From Lachnospiraceae bacterium (lineage in GTDB: Bacteria > Bacillota > Clostridia > Lachnospirales > Bianqueaceae), in contig JABUST010000163.1 of NCBI GenBank assembly GCA_021442595.1, positions 1-40,092 on the forward strand: a stretch of 40,092 bases of DNA. Direction: 5' to 3'. Under the pieces are notes generated by a model that searched no databases, was not told the origin of the DNA, and saw only the letters and a program-made list of their open reading frames with translations. This document shows, in pieces, positions 17,366-25,262 of the stretch; within the stretch, counting starts at the first letter, position 1, and each line of letters begins with the position of its first letter. The position numbers and the translations under genes were made by a program.

Positions 17366-17974
17366 TTAATCAAAAGTGAATACCGGGGTGACGGCCTTCA
17401 GCATCAGCCGCAGCACACGGCATGCGCTTCTTCGAACTGTCTCCGGTGTTATGTCATCCCTGTCAATGGCTGATAGGGGAACTGTCAGACAGGCCATAAG
17501 AGACATAGTCAGCAGATAACCCTGTGCATCGTTGCCGTTCATGGCCACACAAACAGCAGACAGAATCATGGGGAAGAGAATAGAAACAATGCCTGTACCG
17601 ATGTTTCTGGTTATCTCAGCGGCCATAGACAGGTTTTTACGCTGGAGCACATTGCGGGTGCTCACGGCCGGAGTCAGTTCCTTGCCCATGATGATGTTGG
17701 TCACAGCATCAAACAGCTTGCTGAGCAAGGGGAAGAGAACCATGAAGCCGGCCATCCAGGCGGCGCGCTCGGCGGTAAAACCAAGCACATCCGTCATATA
17801 CTGGTTATAGTAGCTATTGACAATAGACTGAACCAGCAGCATACCGTAGGGGCCAATCACATAGCCCAGCCACATTTCCTTGCCGGTGGTATTTGCGGAT
17901 TTGATTTTTGAATCCCATTTTTGACTGGTAAATGCATTCGCCAACCAGCCGCGATTATTTTGCGTTACATTCAT
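17366..17974 (-). pseudogene. Truncated GPH/MFS sugar:cation symporter
   Basis: The first 165 residues resemble the N-terminal part of a glycoside-pentoside-hexuronide (GPH) symporter, with about four or five membrane segments and the GFMVLFPLLSKLFDAVTNIIMG region typical of the family. Full members have about 450 to 500 residues; this frame stops at 202. The last 35 residues (from about 168) are polar and basic and do not look like transporter sequence. No remaining C-terminal half is seen before the GH2 gene 13 bases on, so a large internal deletion rather than a simple frameshift is the likely cause. GAGGG precedes the ATG and the promoter at 18025-18053 looks intact. A short functional protein is possible but unlikely. 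Confidence 0.7.
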
Positions 17975-18024
17975 CTGCCATCCCTCTTTTTCGTTTTTTT
18001 ATGGGCTTTTCAGCCGGATGATTC

Positions 18025-18053
18025 AGTTTAATAGAGAGGACATGAGATGTAAA
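18025..18053 (-). promoter_or_regulatory. Promoter of the transporter remnant and GH2 gene
   Basis: Leftward TTTACA (complement of 18048-18053), a 17-base spacer and TAAACT (complement of 18025-18030) lie about 50 bases before the transporter start codon. Confidence 0.5.
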
Positions 18054-18054
18054 A

Positions 18055-18064
18055 CAATATATTG
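18055..18064. promoter_or_regulatory. CAATATATTG palindrome between divergent promoters
   Basis: A perfect 10-base palindrome sits just outside the -35 box of the leftward promoter (18048-18053) and about 20 bases from that of the rightward one (18083-18088). It is a candidate operator for the adjacent AraC-type regulator; short AT-rich palindromes also occur by chance. Confidence 0.3.
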
Positions 18065-18082
18065 GATATGAAAACCAAAAAC

Positions 18083-18111
18083 TTGACTGTTTTTGCAATT
18101 TAGGCTAATTT
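18083..18111 (+). promoter_or_regulatory. Promoter of the AraC-type regulator
   Basis: TTGACT (18083-18088), 17 bases and TAATTT (18106-18111). It would start transcripts near 18118, which rules out start codons further left and supports 18204 as the translation start. Confidence 0.6.
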
Positions 18112-18203
18112 TTTGTGTTATCATGCTGGAATTTGTATTTTTGAGATGCTACAATACAGATAAAACAGACAGAAAACAAACAAAAAACAGGCATGGGAGT
18201 GAT

Positions 18204-19445
18204 ATGGCAGAAATAACAAGCGATGTAGTGGATCAGAATCTTGCCCTTTTTCGGGAACTGCTGGATTGCGAGGGAAAGATTTACCATTGGATTTATGCGT
18301 CTCATGGACACCTGGCGGAAACTAATTGTCCCAGACTTGTGCTGAGTACTGTTTTTGAACACAGCGGCGGTCTGGACTTTATGGAGAAGACATTCACACA
18401 GAAAAGAGATAAGAACGAAGCCTGCCCACCTCTGATTCTCGGAGGGCAGTTGGGACTTCAGTGGGCAGCATCCATAGAGGTACGGGGAAACGTAATCCGT
18501 TACCATGTAATCGGCCCTGTTAAAAGCGCAGAGCTATCTCCTGCAGCTTTTCAGGAGGCAGCTCGGGAATTGAACATTGATATGTTCTGGAGAAAAGATT
18601 TTTACCAACTGCTGGATAACCTGCCTGTGGCAGGGAATATCATGTTTGTGCGGTATGCCCTGATGCTTCATTACTGCTGTACCATGGAAAAGGTCAGCCG
18701 CAGCGATGTAATTTATCAGGACGCATCCTCCTTATCCGGCAAAACGAATAAATCTCCGGCACTCCCCGGAGATCGCAATGCTACTTATATGGCAGAGCAA
18801 GCGCTGCTACACTGTGTCCGGGAAGGAAATCTGAACTATAAATCTGCTCTGGCAAAAGCAGGACAGATCAGCAATGGAGTCAGAATTTCAGCCAAAAGCC
18901 CTACGCTTCAGGCACTTATCAGCACCACAAGCTTCACGTCTCTCTGTGTCAGGGCAGCCATAGAAAGCGGCATGTCTCCGGACACAGCTTATATGGTGGG
19001 AGATCAGTATATCCAAAGCATGGTCACTACCACGAGCATTTCCGAGCTGGCCTCCATTAACCATGCCATGCTGGAGGACTTTATTCAGCGTGTTCACAGG
19101 GCGAAGGAAAACCCGCATTACTCAAAGCAGATACAGGCCTGCTGCGAATATATTGAACTGCATGCGGAGGATGAATTGAAGCTTTCCGACATCGCAAACA
19201 AGGTCGGCTATGCAGAATACTATTTATCAAGGAAATTCAAATACGAAGTGGGTGTCAGTGTATCCCGCTATATCCGCACCGTTCGGGTCGAGCGGGCGAA
19301 GAATCTGCTGGTTACTACGAATCAGCCTATCAATGAAATAGCCTCCCGGCTTCACTTCAGCTCCAGCAGTCATTTTTCTGATGTTTTCAGGGAAATCACC
19401 GGAAGGCTGCCCCAGCATTACAGGCGAGAGGAGCAGCGTATGTAG
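18204..19445 (+). CDS. AraC family transcriptional regulator
   Basis: This is a 413-residue regulator. The C-terminal 100 residues hold two helix-turn-helix motifs: LKLSDIANKVGYAEYYLSRKFK and INEIASRLHFSSSSHFSDVFRE, with the family-typical PxxYRR ending (LPQHYRRE). The N-terminal 150 residues resemble a PocR/GAF-like sensory domain seen in AraC proteins that control sugar genes. The frame extends further left to 18093, but that lies upstream of the likely transcription start; GGGAGTG before the ATG at 18204 fits better. It is divergent from the transporter remnant and GH2 gene and most likely activates them in response to a galactoside. This small island appears more AT-rich than its neighbours. 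Confidence 0.88.
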   Translation: MAEITSDVVDQNLALFRELLDCEGKIYHWIYASHGHLAETNCPRLVLSTVFEHSGGLDFMEKTFTQKRDKNEACPPLILGGQLGLQWAASIEVRGNVIRYHVIGPVKSAELSPAAFQEAARELNIDMFWRKDFYQLLDNLPVAGNIMFVRYALMLHYCCTMEKVSRSDVIYQDASSLSGKTNKSPALPGDRNATYMAEQALLHCVREGNLNYKSALAKAGQISNGVRISAKSPTLQALISTTSFTSLCVRAAIESGMSPDTAYMVGDQYIQSMVTTTSISELASINHAMLEDFIQRVHRAKENPHYSKQIQACCEYIELHAEDELKLSDIANKVGYAEYYLSRKFKYEVGVSVSRYIRTVRVERAKNLLVTTNQPINEIASRLHFSSSSHFSDVFREITGRLPQHYRREEQRM

Positions 19446-19538
19446 CGAAGTCAATTAAGCCGAAGGCCTGTCATTTATGACGACTTTCCATTCATCTATT
19501 CTCAAGTATAAGTTACTGTTGAAATTACAGGAGTTACA

Positions 19539-21323
19539 ATGTTCAGAAGTCAGAAAGTCAGACAGCTCGCTCCGGAGGCAGACCCCTTGCGTATGGGTAT
19601 GGGGTGGACGGAGGCGGATTTGCCTCTCCCCCAGATCCTTGTGGAGAGCTCTTACGGAGACTCCCACCCCGGATCTGCACACCTGAATGTGTTCGTGGAA
19701 GAGGCAGTAAGAGCTATAAACGACCATGGTGGAAAAGCAGCCAGGGCCTTCGCCACGGACATGTGTGACGGCATTGCCCAGGGACACGACGGCATGAATT
19801 ATTCTCTGGCTCACCGGGATGCCATGACAGATCTTATAGAGGCTCAGGCTCAGGCAGCAGGATATGACGGCGGGGTCTACATTGCCAGCTGTGATAAGTC
19901 CGTGCCCGCTATGCTCATGAGCATCGGACGGCTGAAGGACAGAAGCGCCATCATGGTGACCGGCGGCGTCATGGAGGCCCATGTGCTGCCGGAAAACTAC
20001 CGGGTGAACGACCCCGACTGTAAGCGCAATGAGCTGCTGACTTTGGAGCAGATTGGAAAATTCAGCGCCTGGGAGAAGACCGGGGTCATAGAGGCAGCCC
20101 GGCTGGAGTATTACAAGCACCATGCCTGCCCCTCCTGCGGAGCCTGTTCCTTTATGGGCACAGCTTCCACCATGCAGATTCTGGCAGAAGCTCTGGGACT
20201 CATGCTTCCCGGAACAGCGCTCATGCCTGCCACAGCGCCGGAGCTGAAGCGGGCAGCCTACGATGCCGGCGTTCAGCTCATGGAACTGGTGAGAAGGGGT
20301 ATTACGGCGAAGGACATTGTGACCCGGGAAAGTCTGGAAAATGCCATTCTGGTCCATGCATCCATATCCGGCTCCACCAACGCCACCATGCACATCCCCG
20401 CCGTTGCTCATGAGTTCGGCATTCACATGGATGCGGAGATTTTTGACCGTCTCCACAGGGGAGCTCCCTATCTGCTGAACATCCGCCCCTCCGGAGATTG
20501 GCCGGCTCAGTATTTTTATTACGCCGGCGGCGTGCCGCGGGTCATGGAGGAGCTAAGGCCTTTACTTCATCTGGATGTGCTCACCGTCACCGGCAAGACC
20601 TTGAGAGAGAACCTGGATGACATAAAGCAAAGCGGGTTTTATGACCACTGTGACCTGTTGTTGAAGAAAAAAGCGGAGGAGCTGGGAGTCAGCATACAGC
20701 GCCGGGACATCATCCGGCCCCTTGAGGAAGCTAAAGGAACCGCCGGAAGCGTCGCGGTTCTTAAAGGTAATCTGGCTCCGGAGGGCTGCGTCATCAAGCA
20801 CACCGCATGCCCCAAGAGCATGTTTAAGGCTGTGCTTAGGGCCCGTCCCTTCGACAGTGAAGAGGCCTGCATCCGGGCCGTGCTGGAAGGAGAGATCAAA
20901 CCCGGAGATGCTCTGTTCATCCGGTATGAAGGTCCCAGAGGCAGCGGCATGCCGGAAATGTTCTATACCGGAGAGGCCATCTGCGCCGATCCTGCCCTGG
21001 CAGCTTCAGTGGCGCTCATTACTGACGGCCGCTTCTCCGGAGCCAGCAGGGGACCGGTCATCGGTCATGTCTGCCCGGAGGCGGCAGTAGGCGGTCCCAT
21101 CGCCCTGGTGGAAGATGGTGACCTGGTGGAGCTGGATGTGGAGGGACGCCGGCTGGAGATCGTAGGCATTCACGGAGTGCCCATGTCTCCCGAGAGCATC
21201 GACCGGATTCTCCGGGAGAGAAAAGCAGCCTGGCAGGGCTTCAGATCTCCCTATGAGAAGGGCCTGCTGAAGCGCTACACCACCCTGGCAGTCAGCGCCA
21301 TGAAGGGCGCCTACATGGATTGA
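19539..21323 (+). CDS. IlvD/Edd family dehydratase, probably for a sugar acid
   Basis: This 594-residue enzyme belongs to the dihydroxy-acid/sugar-acid dehydratase family, which removes water from 2,3-dihydroxy acids with an Fe-S cluster and Mg2+. Visible blocks are DMCDGIAQGHDGM (Cys76), ASCDKSVPAM (Cys118, with the Mg2+-binding Asp-Lys), CPSCGACSFMGTASTMQ (Cys203) and GRFSGASRGPVIGHVCPEA with the catalytic Ser. In IlvD the first cluster ligand lies in a P-C-N-x-H motif; the matching stretch here reads HPGSAHL with Gly45 in that place. Branched-chain synthesis genes are absent, and the neighbours are sugar enzymes, so a sugar acid such as a gluconate, fuconate or galactonate is a better guess than isoleucine/valine precursors. 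AGGAG lies before the ATG. Confidence 0.82.
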   Translation: MFRSQKVRQLAPEADPLRMGMGWTEADLPLPQILVESSYGDSHPGSAHLNVFVEEAVRAINDHGGKAARAFATDMCDGIAQGHDGMNYSLAHRDAMTDLIEAQAQAAGYDGGVYIASCDKSVPAMLMSIGRLKDRSAIMVTGGVMEAHVLPENYRVNDPDCKRNELLTLEQIGKFSAWEKTGVIEAARLEYYKHHACPSCGACSFMGTASTMQILAEALGLMLPGTALMPATAPELKRAAYDAGVQLMELVRRGITAKDIVTRESLENAILVHASISGSTNATMHIPAVAHEFGIHMDAEIFDRLHRGAPYLLNIRPSGDWPAQYFYYAGGVPRVMEELRPLLHLDVLTVTGKTLRENLDDIKQSGFYDHCDLLLKKKAEELGVSIQRRDIIRPLEEAKGTAGSVAVLKGNLAPEGCVIKHTACPKSMFKAVLRARPFDSEEACIRAVLEGEIKPGDALFIRYEGPRGSGMPEMFYTGEAICADPALAASVALITDGRFSGASRGPVIGHVCPEAAVGGPIALVEDGDLVELDVEGRRLEIVGIHGVPMSPESIDRILRERKAAWQGFRSPYEKGLLKRYTTLAVSAMKGAYMD

Positions 21324-21463
21324 ATTCAAAATATAAAAGCAGACAGAGCCGGCGGACAGCAGCCCTCAGGCGGTGGACAAGGTGCCACGCAGAGCAGCGG
21401 GCCTGTTCTGATGACCAACACAGCATATCGAAGAAATAATAAAAACGAACAGGAGGTACTTAT

Positions 21464-22336
21464 ATGTATCAGGACACAAGAAAAGGACCAAAGAGAGGGG
21501 TATCTCTCTACAGCTACTCCGGTGAATTCGGATTCGAGAAGAATCTGGAGGACTGCTTCGAGGATATCTATGACATGGGAGCCCATGGCATTGAGATTCT
21601 GGCCAATACCCACATTGAAAACTATCCTTATCCCACAGATGCCTGGGTGGACAACTGGTTCCGGCTTCTGGACAAATATGACCTGGTTCCGGTGGAATAC
21701 GGCCACTGGGTGGATTCCCGGGTCCTGCAGGATCGGTATCTGACCACGGAGGAGGCAGCCGAGTTTCTGGAAAGAGACCTGCGTCTGGCTCACCGGCTGG
21801 GCTTTCGGATCCTGCGCACCAAGATGCCGGTCATCACGGACACCCTGGAGCCCGTGGAAAACTGGAAAGATATCATCCGTGCAGTGCTGCCTCTGGCAGA
21901 AAGGCTTGGGCTCACCATGTGCCCGGAGATTCATATTCCCACGAACCTGAATTCAAAAATGGTCCGGGAATATGTGGACTTCATCAAGGAGACAGGCACC
22001 ACAAGCTTTGCTCTGAACATTGATTTCAGCGTTTTCCGCACCGGCTATGCGGAGGGAGAGTTCCGGAGTCCCGGCTTTGTGGAGAACAAGCCCGAGGATA
22101 TCATTCCTCTGCTTCCTTACGTGGCCTGCTGCCATGCGAAATTCTTCCACGTGAATGATGAATTCGAAGAGACCATGGTGCCCTACAAAGAGATCCTCCA
22201 TATTCTTGCAGAGCACGGATGGAACGGATATCTGCTCAGCGAATATGAAGGCGCAGATAAATATGAGCCCGGCTATTGCGTGGGAGACACCCTGCGCCGC
22301 CACCACATCATGATGAAAAGAATTCTGGGGGACTAA
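21464..22336 (+). CDS. TIM-barrel sugar isomerase/epimerase-like protein, C-glycoside deglycosidase alpha-subunit type
   Basis: This 290-residue protein has the AP-endonuclease-2/xylose-isomerase-like barrel. The four expected metal ligands are visible: Glu155 (in CPEIHIP), Asp187 (NIDFSVF), His224 (CCHAKFFHV) and Glu260 (LLSEYEG). His157, two residues after the first ligand, is a candidate catalytic base. AGGAGGT precedes the ATG. The next gene starts 4 bases on and encodes a DUF6379 protein, the small partner subunit in C-glycoside deglycosidases of gut and soil bacteria (DgpB/DgpC and CarB/CarC type). Those enzymes cleave 3''-oxo C-glycosides by elimination. The partner Gfo/Idh oxidoreductase that makes the 3-oxo sugar is not in this window. 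A plain epimerase function is the alternative. Confidence 0.75.
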   Translation: MYQDTRKGPKRGVSLYSYSGEFGFEKNLEDCFEDIYDMGAHGIEILANTHIENYPYPTDAWVDNWFRLLDKYDLVPVEYGHWVDSRVLQDRYLTTEEAAEFLERDLRLAHRLGFRILRTKMPVITDTLEPVENWKDIIRAVLPLAERLGLTMCPEIHIPTNLNSKMVREYVDFIKETGTTSFALNIDFSVFRTGYAEGEFRSPGFVENKPEDIIPLLPYVACCHAKFFHVNDEFEETMVPYKEILHILAEHGWNGYLLSEYEGADKYEPGYCVGDTLRRHHIMMKRILGD

Positions 22337-22339
22337 GGA

Positions 22340-22780
22340 ATGGAAAGAGAAGTAATTCAGTCAGTAGGATTTCGCAATATCAAAGAAAACGGGGAGATCG
22401 TAGGTTTTCAGCTGAAGATCCGTCAGCCCTATTACAGAGGTGTTTTCCTGAGTCAGATCAAGCCGGGGAACCTCATGGTGGACGGAGAGCTCTTTACCAA
22501 AGATCAGATTATTTGGAAGGTAAACGGCGAGGAATATACGGCAGAGGATATGCGTAAGGACCGGTACACCCACTGGCATCCCATGGAGCCTGCCACTTTG
22601 ATCATTAAGAAGGCCGGAGGACTGTCCCAGGGTTATCATGACCTGGAGTACGGCTTTTGCTCCACCCACTCCTACATGCCGCCCATGATGGAGGATCTGT
22701 CCGACCCCACAAAGGAAGAAGTCATCTATATGCCGGAGTTCGGCCACAATCTGCACCGCAGAAGACTGCTCATCGTCTGA
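22340..22780 (+). CDS. C-glycoside deglycosidase beta-subunit domain protein (DUF6379)
   Basis: This 146-residue protein is beta-rich and lacks a signal peptide. Several features agree with what I know of the DUF6379/C-glycoside deglycosidase beta-subunit family: a start like VIQSVGFRNIKENGEIVGF, the block YRGVFLSQIKPGNLMVDGE, and the W-x-V-N-G-E-E-Y hairpin. In the characterised enzymes this subunit forms a beta-sandwich that packs on the metal-bearing barrel and completes its active site. It starts 4 bases after the gene for that barrel protein, which implies translational coupling and a complex. It is probably too small to act alone. Confidence 0.75.
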   Translation: MEREVIQSVGFRNIKENGEIVGFQLKIRQPYYRGVFLSQIKPGNLMVDGELFTKDQIIWKVNGEEYTAEDMRKDRYTHWHPMEPATLIIKKAGGLSQGYHDLEYGFCSTHSYMPPMMEDLSDPTKEEVIYMPEFGHNLHRRRLLIV

Positions 22781-22792
22781 GCCGGATCCTTA

Positions 22793-22839
22793 GCAGATAA
22801 GTCCCTGAGAGAAACCGAAAGCTTGGGGACTTCATCTGC
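22793..22839 (+). other. Hairpin between the DUF6379 gene and the radical SAM gene
   Basis: GCAGATAAGTCCC (22793-22805) pairs with GGGACTTCATCTGC (22826-22839) except for one bulged C, leaving a loop of 20 bases. No T-run follows, so a standard terminator is doubtful. A processing or attenuation element, or a weak terminator, are possible. Confidence 0.4.
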
Positions 22840-22888
22840 CCGGTAATTCAACACTAACCGGTGACTCAATACTATATGGAGAAATAAT

Positions 22889-23803
22889 ATGGAAACATCA
22901 GGGTGCAGGCTCTGTCCCCGAAACTGCGGTGTAGACCGAAGGAAGCAAAGAGGCTTCTGCGGCGCGCCTTCCGGCATTAAGGCCGCCAAGGCCATGCTCC
23001 ATGTGGGGGAGGAGCCCTGCCTTATCGGACGCAAAGAGAATGAGCAAGGCCCGGGCCGCTTTGGCGCCGGGGCCGTGTTTTTCAGTGGCTGCAACCTCCG
23101 CTGCGTGTTCTGCCAGAATGCTCTCATTTCCGGGGAAGGCTTCGGAAAAGAGATCTCCGAAGAGCGTCTGGAGGAAATCCTGCTGGAGCTGCAGGCGCAG
23201 GGAGCGGCCTGCATAGACCTGGTGACTCCCACCCCTTATGCAGATATCCTTGCCCGGGTGCTGAAAAAAGTGAAACCACAGCTGCAGATCCCTGTGGTCT
23301 ACAACTGCGGTGGATACGAAAGTGTGGAAGCTTTGAAGCAGCTGGAAGGGCTGGTGGACATTTATCTTCCGGATCTGAAATATTATGACGGATCCCTTGC
23401 CAAACGCTATTCCGCCGCAGAGGATTATTTTGAAAGGGCATCGGAGGCTCTGGCGGAAATGTACCGCCAGACAGGGCCGGTCACCATAACGGAGGAGGGG
23501 CAGATGGTAAAAGGAGTCCTGGTCCGTCATCTGGTGCTCCCCACTGCGTCTCATGACGGCGAGAAGCTCATGGACTATCTGGGAACAGCTTTTCCGGAAG
23601 GAAGCATCTTAATATCGTTGCTTCGGCAGTACACACCCTACGCTTCGGCTGAAGATTATCCGGAGATCAACCGGAGGATCTTCAGCGCAGAATACAATCG
23701 GGTCATTCGAAGAGCTCTGGAGAACGGACTCCCGGGCTTCCGGCAGCAAAAGGACGCTGCCACTATGGCTCTGCTGCCCGAGTTTGACCTCAGCGGGTTG
23801 TAA
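22889..23803 (+). CDS. PflX-like radical SAM protein
   Basis: This 304-residue protein belongs to the PflA/PflX-like radical SAM group (COG1313). The SAM-cluster motif is SGCNLRCVFCQN (Cys68, Cys72, Cys75). Upstream there is a cysteine-rich stretch with Cys6, Cys9, Cys13 and Cys24 that could bind a further metal site, as usual for this subgroup. It has the glycine-rich YNCGGYE (SAM-binding) and the PDLKYYD strand typical of activating enzymes. Substrates of PflX are not established; activation of a glycyl radical enzyme is a guess. No glycyl radical enzyme is encoded nearby. The 108-base gap upstream contains a hairpin and it may have its own promoter. Confidence 0.85.
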   Translation: METSGCRLCPRNCGVDRRKQRGFCGAPSGIKAAKAMLHVGEEPCLIGRKENEQGPGRFGAGAVFFSGCNLRCVFCQNALISGEGFGKEISEERLEEILLELQAQGAACIDLVTPTPYADILARVLKKVKPQLQIPVVYNCGGYESVEALKQLEGLVDIYLPDLKYYDGSLAKRYSAAEDYFERASEALAEMYRQTGPVTITEEGQMVKGVLVRHLVLPTASHDGEKLMDYLGTAFPEGSILISLLRQYTPYASAEDYPEINRRIFSAEYNRVIRRALENGLPGFRQQKDAATMALLPEFDLSGL

Positions 23804-23826
23804 AATCCGGCGCTGAGTATTATGAT
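23798..23826 (+). promoter_or_regulatory. Possible promoter of the aminotransferase gene
   Basis: TTGTAA (23798-23803, overlapping the end of the radical SAM gene), 17 bases and TATGAT (23821-23826), about 90 bases before the start codon. Confidence 0.4.
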
Positions 23827-23915
23827 ATAGGGCATATTTTTCCGGGAAATGCTCCCCGTCTTCACAGGACATCAAAGGAAGACTCTCCCCGGTAAAGGCA
23901 GGAAAGAACAACATT

Positions 23916-25112
23916 ATGGTAAACAAAAGCATGTACGAACTGGGCGCCAAGCCCAACAAGATCCGCGAACTCTTTGAATTCGGAAAGGCCCGCGCCAAGG
24001 TGGTGGGCCCCGAGAATGTATTTGACTACACTCTGGGAAATCCCTCCATTCCCGCACCGGCCATCGTCAATGAGACCGCCATCCGTTTCCTGCAGGAGAT
24101 GGACTCCAAGCAGCTCCACGGCTACACCTCCAACATCGGCGATGAGCCTGCCCGGGCAGCCATCGCTGCCGATCTGGACCAGCGTTTCGGCTGTGGCGCA
24201 AAGGCATCGGAGATCTTCATTACCTGCGGCGCTGCTCCGGCTCTGACGGCCATCCTGCGGGCATTGGCTGTGGAGAATGGGGAGATCATGGTCATTGCTC
24301 CCTACTTCATGGAGTATAAGTTTTTCGCAGAAGCCGCCGGTGAGAAACTGGTGGAGGTGTCTGCGGACATTCCCGATTTTCAAATCCGTCTGGAAGAAGT
24401 CAGGGAGAAGCTGACTCCCAACACCCAGGCTTTGATCCTGAATTCCCCCAACAATCCTGCAGGCACTGTTTACACCCGGGAAACTCTGGAAGCCCTGGGG
24501 GCTCTGCTCACGGAGAAGGGGGAGGAGTACGGACACCCCATTTATATCATTGCGGACGAGCCTTACCGGGAGCTGGTTTACGGGGACGCAGTGGTTCCTT
24601 TTATTCCCAATGTCTATCCCAACACCATTGTATGCTACTCTTATTCCAAGTCCCTCTCCCTTCCCGGAGAGCGTCTGGGCTATGTGTATGTGCCAGGTTT
24701 CTGTGCGGACAGCCCCATGGTCTATGCAGCGGTGGCAGGAGCCAGCCGGGGAAGCGGCCACGTGTGCGCTCCCTCCATCTGGCAGAAGGTCATTGTGGAG
24801 TGTGTGAAGACTCGCCCCGACCTGGAGAGCTATGACCGGAACCGCCGTGCCCTTTACGAAGGGCTGAAGGACATCGGCTATACCGTGGCCAAGCCCGACG
24901 GTGCTTTCTACCTGTTTGTGGAAGCCCCCAACGGGGATGGAGATGCCTTCCTGGAGATCTCCAAACAGCATGATCTGCTGGTGGTGCCCGGTGCCGGCTT
25001 CGGATGTCCCTCTTACTTCAGAGTCTGCTATGCTCTGGACTATGACACCATCATCCGTTCCCTTCCCGCCTTCAAAGCTGCCTACGAGGAAGCAAAGAAG
25101 GAAGAGAAGTAA
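23916..25112 (+). CDS. Pyridoxal-phosphate aminotransferase (class I/II)
   Basis: This is a 398-residue fold-type I aminotransferase of the AspB-like group. Lys245 (in YSYSKSLSLPGERLGY) should bind pyridoxal phosphate. The Asn in NSPNNPAG (around 180), Asp214 and Tyr217 (ADEPYRE) contact the cofactor, and FRVCYA near the C-terminus has the substrate-carboxylate Arg. Length and motifs are normal. The exact amino acid is undetermined; closest by eye are aspartate/alanine-type enzymes of Clostridia. AGGAAAG upstream of the ATG supports the start. It is followed by two terminators and ends the rightward block. Confidence 0.9.
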   Translation: MVNKSMYELGAKPNKIRELFEFGKARAKVVGPENVFDYTLGNPSIPAPAIVNETAIRFLQEMDSKQLHGYTSNIGDEPARAAIAADLDQRFGCGAKASEIFITCGAAPALTAILRALAVENGEIMVIAPYFMEYKFFAEAAGEKLVEVSADIPDFQIRLEEVREKLTPNTQALILNSPNNPAGTVYTRETLEALGALLTEKGEEYGHPIYIIADEPYRELVYGDAVVPFIPNVYPNTIVCYSYSKSLSLPGERLGYVYVPGFCADSPMVYAAVAGASRGSGHVCAPSIWQKVIVECVKTRPDLESYDRNRRALYEGLKDIGYTVAKPDGAFYLFVEAPNGDGDAFLEISKQHDLLVVPGAGFGCPSYFRVCYALDYDTIIRSLPAFKAAYEEAKKEEK

Positions 25113-25150
25113 TAGCAGGACCGCATCCTGCTTTAGGGAAATCAGTTTAG

Positions 25151-25194
25151 AAAAGCCCTGCAAAGCAGCTTATGAAGCTGTTTGCAGGGCTTTT
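25151..25194 (+). terminator. Terminator of the aminotransferase gene
   Basis: The left arm (25151-25170) and right arm (25175-25194) pair over about 20 positions with one bulged G and an ATG-type short loop. TTTTT (25191-25195) closes it. It lies 40 bases after the stop codon. Confidence 0.85.
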
Positions 25195-25223
25195 TCTGAA
25201 ACAAAATTGGTGCTGGATAAAGC

Positions 25224-25257
25224 AAGGCTCCGAAGAAATTTCTCTTCGGAGCCTTTT
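25224..25257. terminator. Terminator at the end of the DUF4838 gene
   Basis: AAGGCTCCGAAGA (25224-25236) and TCTTCGGAGCCTT (25243-25255) are a perfect 13-pair hairpin with loop AATTTC, then TT. It stands 7 bases beyond the stop of the leftward gene and has T-rich sequence on the right, so it may work in both directions. Confidence 0.75.
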
Positions 25258-25262
25258 ATTAT

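Noticed and set aside
18093-18203. Upstream extension of the AraC gene
   Set aside because: It would begin within the promoter spacer, and the added 37 residues do not resemble the family.
19455-20456. Leftward frame opposite the dehydratase
   Set aside because: Covers conserved dehydratase motifs in antisense; no independent support.
21324-21463. GC-rich 140-base gap before the epimerase-like gene as a riboswitch or degenerate gene
   Set aside because: Only short, weak pairings are visible and no known consensus or coding pattern was found.
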